Positions 59,264 through 64,000 of a stretch of DNA of 64,000 nt are shown piece after piece (position 1 is the stretch's first letter; each line of letters opens with the position of its first letter). The stretch is from Pseudomonadota bacterium (lineage in GTDB: Bacteria; Pseudomonadota; Gammaproteobacteria; Burkholderiales; REEB80), in NCBI GenBank assembly GCA_018971485.1, contig JAGXAQ010000003.1, positions 144,252 through 208,251 of the forward strand, read 5' to 3'. Under the pieces are notes generated by a model, which saw only the letters and a program-made list of their open reading frames with translations, searched no databases and was not told the origin of the DNA. Made by a program: the position numbers and the translations under genes.

Positions 59264-60435
59264 TACTGCTCAACTTTTAAATTATTATTCACAATCGCAT
59301 GGATAACTGCATTAATGGTTTTATTGGTCCCCTGGAAAATAGGAGTCGCATACTGTGGTGCTTGAGATTGAACAGAAGTCAATAACGGCCCAGTTCGGTC
59401 ATGGGTATTAATAGTGACGCTCATTGATAGGCCAATACGCAATGGAAATCTCTTAAGCTGTTCAGGATCAATTAAAATTCTTACAGGAACACGCTGCACA
59501 ACTTTAATCCAATTCCCGGTTGCATTCTGAGCAGGAAGAATTGAAAAGGCACTACCTGTTCCGGCATCAATTCCTTCCACATGCCCATGAAAAATTACAT
59601 CGCCTCCATATAGATCACTTTCCAGACGTACGGGTTGACCCACACGTACATTAGCCAGTTGATTCTCCTTGAAATTAGCATTAACCCACATTTGATTCAT
59701 AGGAATAATCATCATTAAAGGCATGCCAGCTGAAACTCTTTGTCCAACTTGAACCTGTCGTCTGGCAACCACACCGGTTACCGGTGCATCAACTTTAGTA
59801 CGCGCCAAATTAACGTAAGCATTGCGAACTTCTTCAATCGCAAGTTTCACCTGAGGATCATGGTAAACCGATCCTGGCCTAACCAGAGTTTGTGCTGATG
59901 CCAAGGCCTGGAGACTCTGATTCAACGATGCCCTTGCCATAGCAAGAGCATCTTTAGCATGGGAAAACTGTTCTTTCGAAATAGCATGTGTTGCAAGCAG
60001 CCCTTTTCTGCGATCAAAGTCCAGCTTTGCCTTTTCAAATCTAATCCTATAATCTTGAACCGCATATCTGATTTTCTTAACTTCAGCTTTCATATGCATA
60101 ACTTGTAATACAGAGTGGGCCAATTTCGCTTCTGCCTGACGCAGATTAATGATTTGATCGGTATCATCCAGGGTGACCAGTCTTTGTCCCTCATGAACCA
60201 ATTGTGTATTGTCGGCGTAAATTTTGGTCACCGTGCCATTTGTTCGCGGTGTCACCTGAACCTGATTGCCGGCTACATACGCATCATTCGTACTTACTCG
60301 AAACTGGCCAATAAAATACCACCAAGCAGCCCAAGCAATACCCAGGATAAGAAAAACAAACAAAAGAATAAAAATTATCCGAAGGCGCTTTGAATTATTA
60401 CTATTACTTTTTTCCATTTGGCTTTCCTGCATCAC
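59263..60435 (-). CDS. emrA: Membrane fusion protein, EmrA/HlyD family
   Basis: EmrA links the inner pump to the outer membrane channel. After a cytoplasmic N-terminus there is one membrane helix (IIFILLFVFLILGIAWAAWW), then VSTNDAYVAGNQVQVTPRTNGTV (lipoyl-like half), a long coiled-coil hairpin, KVDAPVTGVVARRQVQVGQRV (second half) and a beta-barrel NANFKENQLANVRVGQPV. The 390 residues match the family. Its start overlaps the outer membrane factor gene by 4 bp. Confidence 0.95.
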   Translation of the reverse strand: MMQESQMEKSNSNNSKRLRIIFILLFVFLILGIAWAAWWYFIGQFRVSTNDAYVAGNQVQVTPRTNGTVTKIYADNTQLVHEGQRLVTLDDTDQIINLRQAEAKLAHSVLQVMHMKAEVKKIRYAVQDYRIRFEKAKLDFDRRKGLLATHAISKEQFSHAKDALAMARASLNQSLQALASAQTLVRPGSVYHDPQVKLAIEEVRNAYVNLARTKVDAPVTGVVARRQVQVGQRVSAGMPLMMIIPMNQMWVNANFKENQLANVRVGQPVRLESDLYGGDVIFHGHVEGIDAGTGSAFSILPAQNATGNWIKVVQRVPVRILIDPEQLKRFPLRIGLSMSVTINTHDRTGPLLTSVQSQAPQYATPIFQGTNKTINAVIHAIVNNNLKVEQ

Positions 60436-61883
60436 TCTGCTCCTACTGAATTCTCAGTCGGCATCTTGTAGCCGCCGCCTAAGGCCTTAATCAAATCAAG
60501 CTGAGCCATAAGGTTCTTCATATACAGCGAATTAACCACTCGCCTGGCAAGTATCTGGTTTTCTTTAGCTTGAAGCTCTGTTGTAAATGCAACGATCCCT
60601 GATTGATAACGCTGTTTAACAAGATTCAAGACACGATCCATATCCATCAATCTGAATTTCGCATGCTTTAACCGGCTTGACTGGGAATGTATTGAAGAAA
60701 GCGCTTGCGCAACCTGTTTTGCAGCATTCAGAACAGCTTGATTATATTGAGCCACATTTTCGTCATACTGTGCCCGCCGTGCAGATAAATTCGCTCGTAG
60801 CGCGCCCCCTTCGAAAATTGGCAAATGAAATGCCGGGCCTATGCTTGCAGCAAGATTAGGGGCCTCAATCAGACTGCCTAAGTTAATGCTCTGGAAGCCA
60901 ATCATGGCAGAAAGATTGATGTCTGGATAAAATTCAGCTCTGGCTGACTTTATCTCAAAATTGGACGCTTCGATCCTGTTTCGCAGCGTAACAATGTCAG
61001 CCCTGCGCGACAGAAGATCAATAGGTAACCTAGGAGGTACCCCCAAAAAGGCTGCATACTGCGGCAATTTAATAGAAGTGTAACGATTAGCAGCATCAGG
61101 GCTTTCACCAGCCAAGGCAGCAAGCTGATAATGGCCTGCCTCATTAAGCGCTTGCAAGTGACGTAACTCGTTAATCAACTGCTCCCGTTCTGCATTGTCT
61201 GAAAGCACAGGAAGATTACTTTCCAGTCCCGCCTTCTCAAGATCCTTATCAATCTGAAGCTGCGACTGATTTACCTGAAGCAGGTCGCGCTGTAATCTCA
61301 GGTCCTGCCCCACCTCACCCAGCTTAAACCAAGTGTTAGCTACGCTGATAGCAATCAGTATGCGGGCCTCAGCTTCATTTGCATAAGCAGCATTAAGATT
61401 TGAGCGCGCCACAGCAATTCTGGCCTTATTAAGGCCCCAAAAATCAAAATCCTGCTTATAATTTGCCGCTAAATCTCCAAAATTGACTGTCGATCCTGAA
61501 AAAGGAGGCGGAACTAAACCATTTTGGGATAAATGCTGACGATTAACCGTTCCATCCAAGGATATATTTGGTTCAACAGAGGCGGAAATTTCACGCACCC
61601 TCGCGTCAGCCAAACGAATCCTAGCAGCTGTTTCTGCCAGCGTTGGATTTGTAGACAAGGCCTTCGCTTCTACCTGGTTTAACCTCCTATCACCAAAAGC
61701 TTTCCACCAGTCTGTTATCGGCCAGGAAGTTCGGCCCTCCAGCCGACGATATACAACTGAAGTTTTTTCTAACTTAACAGATGATACAGGCTTAGATACA
61801 GTCTTGTTCCCAGGAATATGTGCACATCCAAACAACATAAAACAAGACAGCCAGATAACTCTTGAATAAGGTAATTTCGTCAT
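60432..61883 (-). CDS. Outer membrane efflux lipoprotein, TolC/NodT family
   Basis: The outer membrane channel of the efflux set, with 483 residues. The signal ends in a lipobox (MLFGCAHIPG). The two OEP repeats show WWKAFGDRRLNQVEAKAL, ARIRLADARVREISAS, LPIDLLSRRADIVTLRNRIEASNFEIKSA and GPAFHLPIFEGGALRANL, all NodT-type. It lies between emrR and emrA, so this operon carries its own channel rather than relying on a separate TolC. Confidence 0.94.
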   Translation of the reverse strand: MTKLPYSRVIWLSCFMLFGCAHIPGNKTVSKPVSSVKLEKTSVVYRRLEGRTSWPITDWWKAFGDRRLNQVEAKALSTNPTLAETAARIRLADARVREISASVEPNISLDGTVNRQHLSQNGLVPPPFSGSTVNFGDLAANYKQDFDFWGLNKARIAVARSNLNAAYANEAEARILIAISVANTWFKLGEVGQDLRLQRDLLQVNQSQLQIDKDLEKAGLESNLPVLSDNAEREQLINELRHLQALNEAGHYQLAALAGESPDAANRYTSIKLPQYAAFLGVPPRLPIDLLSRRADIVTLRNRIEASNFEIKSARAEFYPDINLSAMIGFQSINLGSLIEAPNLAASIGPAFHLPIFEGGALRANLSARRAQYDENVAQYNQAVLNAAKQVAQALSSIHSQSSRLKHAKFRLMDMDRVLNLVKQRYQSGIVAFTTELQAKENQILARRVVNSLYMKNLMAQLDLIKALGGGYKMPTENSVGAE

Positions 61884-61893
61884 TTTATCTAGC

Positions 61894-62391
61894 CTAGCTG
61901 GACTTAATATTAAGGAGTACCTGAACCATGTAATTTTGCATCTGGACTGCTTCTTGGCCAGTTAAAGACCGCCACACATCCTTCATGGTCTCGGCTTGAA
62001 CCGGGAGAACCTTATGAACCAGATTTAATCCATCATCTGTCAAACGTAAAAATACTTTTCTCTTATCTTTCGAACAAGGCTGACGATTTACCCACCCGTT
62101 ACCAGCCAACTCATCTACCAGCCGAGTAATGTTGGTACGCGAAGAATACATGGCATTTGAAAGTTCCAAAGGATGAATCGCTCCTGTCGGGCTAGCAAAA
62201 ATATTCATCAAGGCGATAAAACTGGTTGTATTTAAACCATAAGGAGCTAACCTGGAATTTAGCGCATCATTTATTTCTCTAAATAAAAAATACATCAGAC
62301 GCGTTAACACTACTTCCTGCCGCGGTAAATTAGGTACCTTTCCGCATACCTCATCAATTTTACACATCAAGCCTTTTATATCTGCGGCCAT
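61894..62391 (-). CDS. emrR: MarR-family repressor of the efflux operon
   Basis: A winged-helix MarR protein of 165 residues similar to EmrR/MprA: REINDALNSRLAPYGLNTTSFIALMNI, LSNAMYSSRTNITRLVDELAGNGWVNRQP and the wing SKDKRKVFLRLTDDG. It is the first gene of the operon, 10 bp before the outer membrane factor gene, with a palindromic operator at its promoter. Binding of small hydrophobic compounds would relieve repression. Confidence 0.92.
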   Translation of the reverse strand: MAADIKGLMCKIDEVCGKVPNLPRQEVVLTRLMYFLFREINDALNSRLAPYGLNTTSFIALMNIFASPTGAIHPLELSNAMYSSRTNITRLVDELAGNGWVNRQPCSKDKRKVFLRLTDDGLNLVHKVLPVQAETMKDVWRSLTGQEAVQMQNYMVQVLLNIKSS

Positions 62392-62404
62392 AGTAGATAT
62401 ATTC

Positions 62405-62451
62405 CAAAATAATTATTTTGATAATTATATTGCCGCCAGAACAATTGTCAA
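62405..62451 (-). promoter_or_regulatory. Promoter and MarR-type operator of the efflux operon
   Basis: On the minus strand TTGACA (62446-62451) and TATAAT (62424-62429), both perfect consensus boxes, are 16 bp apart. Just downstream is a perfect 16-bp palindrome, CAAAATAATTATTTTG (62405-62420), covering the expected transcription start. Bound EmrR would block initiation. The emrR ATG is at 62391. Confidence 0.85.
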
Positions 62452-62657
62452 CCAATTTCAGTCAGGCCGACATCTAATAAACCAATTCTATTAAAGTCGA
62501 TAAAAAAGCAAAAATACCTAGTGAGAAATAATTTAAGTCGTGGAATTTATGGCTACTCAAAAAAAGAATAACTAGACAGGCTGGTCTTTTAATCCATCGC
62601 TTTTTGCACAATAACTACAGTCAAGGCAAGCTAAAACAAGCAAGACCTCATTTCCTA

Positions 62658-63674
62658 TCAATCTGTATGTGGGGGTGGCTGTTCTGCATCAGGGCTTAAA
62701 TTTGGCTCAATGGTCGATTTATTCTTTTTCCTACGTTGTCGTCTTAATTTAAAATGTTCTTCAATTACAGTCTCAACCCTGTCAAACTCCAAGCCATCAG
62801 TAACATTTTGATAAATTAAACATGCGCCTAGAACTGCAACCATCACCGGCATGCTCAAAGCTACCAGGAAAATAACACCAGAGCTAAACAAAACAGCATA
62901 TTGATAAGCCGTTGCTCCATCTTGGAGCGCATCAAACATTGCACCTAATGTAACTCCACCATTACCCAACTTTGAGCCAATTATGCCATTAGCCATAGGC
63001 AGAACAACCGAACTACCTGAATTAGTCACAGAGTAGGTAATAAAGCCCACCAATGCAACCAGCACCCCAAGCAGAAGCAGTTGCACAAGAACAACTAATG
63101 CCTTGTTTTCTAGAACAACCCATAACCTGGCAATTGCACCTAATATAGTTCGCCCTTCCCAGATAGCTGGAGACAGTATGGCAATAAACAAATAAGCCAT
63201 GGCAATATTAACCAGACCAATAAGAACAGCGCTTAATGGATAAACAGCCGCAAAAAGTAAAGGCCCAATATAAGGTATTCGACAAAACACCAAAAACACT
63301 GAAACCAGCAATACGCTAACGAATAGGCTTAAAGCCCAGACCATAAAACAACCGACAAAACGGTGCAAGCTCTGCAAAGAGGCTTCAATTGCATCTCGCA
63401 CGGAACGCTGGGGATTCCCAAGCGCACGATCCATCATCATAAACCCAGATGCCGATAATCCCGCAAGAGATATGATCAATGCAAACAAACCCGCCAGAAG
63501 AGTCAACCATTCATTTCCAAAAAAGCTAACAAAAGTAAAGAGACTGGCTCCAATCAGCACAGCCACAATAAAACAAAACAAGGGGCGCCATTGCGAAGCC
63601 CCTTCCAGGGCCGTCAATAACATACCGGATTTTTGAACTTGTCCAGTAATTCCGAGTCCATTCATAAGCTGCAT
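62658..63674 (-). CDS. Polytopic membrane protein of unknown function
   Basis: I do not recognise a family with confidence. The 338 residues show about six strongly hydrophobic segments between residues 30 and 285, with a conserved-looking loop MMMDRALGNPQRSVRDAIEASLQSLHR (about 78-104), then a basic, proline-rich cytoplasmic tail (KLRRQRRKKNKS and PPPH). No signal peptide or enzyme motif. It lies between the efflux operon and tRNA-Leu, on the efflux strand, but 267 bp from emrR, so probably separate. Confidence 0.75.
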   Translation of the reverse strand: MQLMNGLGITGQVQKSGMLLTALEGASQWRPLFCFIVAVLIGASLFTFVSFFGNEWLTLLAGLFALIISLAGLSASGFMMMDRALGNPQRSVRDAIEASLQSLHRFVGCFMVWALSLFVSVLLVSVFLVFCRIPYIGPLLFAAVYPLSAVLIGLVNIAMAYLFIAILSPAIWEGRTILGAIARLWVVLENKALVVLVQLLLLGVLVALVGFITYSVTNSGSSVVLPMANGIIGSKLGNGGVTLGAMFDALQDGATAYQYAVLFSSGVIFLVALSMPVMVAVLGACLIYQNVTDGLEFDRVETVIEEHFKLRRQRRKKNKSTIEPNLSPDAEQPPPHTD

Positions 63675-63915
63675 AACCCTTAAAATAAGTCAGAATGATC
63701 ATGCCATAAATTACATGCAGTTGCCACGCCTATCCCAGTATCTAGACACCAATTAAATAGGACACAGAAAAACGCTCAAAATTCAAAAAAACATGGCAAG
63801 CTTAAAACAAAACTTCAGTCATTACTAACACCATAAGATAAGACATCCATTCACTATCGGCTAAAATGGACGGAAAAGCGAAATAACTGCTATCATATTG
63901 CGCTTATATAGTTAT

Positions 63916-64000
63916 GCCCAGGTGGCGAAATTGGTAGACGCAGCAGGTTTAGGTCCTGCCGCCGTAAGGTGTGGGGGTTCGAGTCCCTTCCTGGGCACCA
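63916..64000 (+). tRNA. tRNA-Leu (TAG)
   Basis: An 85-nt class II tRNA ending exactly at the window edge: acceptor GCCCAGG/CCTGGGC, D-arm with TTGGTAGACGC, anticodon stem GCAGG/CCTGC with loop TTTAGGT (anticodon TAG), a long variable arm CGCCGTAAGGTG, T-loop TTCGAGT and encoded CCA. It is the only RNA gene on the plus strand here. Confidence 0.95.

Overview
The window looks like core chromosome of an AT-rich, free-living Gram-negative bacterium, most likely a betaproteobacterium. Four things point that way: the gene blocks dapA-bamC-MBL hydrolase, trmJ-cysE-iscR-isc, and ppiD/tRNA/hupB/lon/clpX/clpP/tig; the BAM lipoprotein BamC; lipoproteins with classic lipoboxes; and an EmrAB/TolC-type efflux set. 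I name no species, because no rRNA gene is present. Coding density is high, with many short gene overlaps. I see no CRISPR array, prophage or intact insertion sequence.

Layout. 1-2.3 kb: PHP phosphoesterase (partial), then yciB-yciI-bolA-parvulin lipoprotein. 2.3-2.9 kb: decayed DNA with a LysR-type regulator relic and an IS3-type orfA relic. 3-9.3 kb: purL and a REC-PAS-GGDEF-EAL signalling protein. 9.3-11.7 kb: molybdenum cofactor genes moaE-moaD-mobB, divergent from moaA. 11.7-13.9 kb: selD and mnmH (selU), a divergent pair for 2-selenouridine in tRNA. 14-17.5 kb: an unusual asparaginase-family protein, ispF-ispD and class I aldolase. 17.6-22 kb: mfd and serB. 22-28.7 kb: a complete isc iron-sulfur operon (iscR, second cysteine desulfurase, iscS, iscU, iscA, hscB, hscA, fdx, iscX) behind a promoter containing a recognisable type 1 IscR site; cysE and trmJ lie upstream. 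30.4-33 kb: an isolated fliD-like gene, suhB, and a small membrane protein in about 1 kb of otherwise non-coding DNA. 33.6-38.7 kb: mutS, slyD, roxA-like oxygenase and a tiny Ala/Pro-rich lipoprotein with a structured leader. 38.8-45 kb: MBL hydrolase-bamC-dapA, two methyltransferases, dnaQ, rnhA, gloB. 45-50.7 kb: mltD, fabI, ppiD flanked by two tRNA-Asp genes, tRNA-Val. 50.7-57.5 kb: the proteostasis block hupB, lon (with a sigma-32-like promoter), clpX, clpP, tig. 57.7-62.4 kb: a MarR-controlled efflux operon (emrR-outer membrane factor-emrA-emrB) with an excellent promoter/operator. 62.6-64 kb: a membrane protein of unknown function and tRNA-Leu.

The genes mostly act in housekeeping: Fe-S cluster assembly, Moco synthesis, tRNA modification (MnmH, TrmJ), protein folding and turnover, envelope biogenesis, isoprenoid, lysine and fatty acid synthesis, and DNA repair. 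I found no convincing undescribed multi-gene system. The best leads are smaller: the asparaginase-family protein lacking the usual catalytic lysine, structured leaders upstream of several genes, the orphan FliD, and the gene relics at 2.4-2.85 kb.
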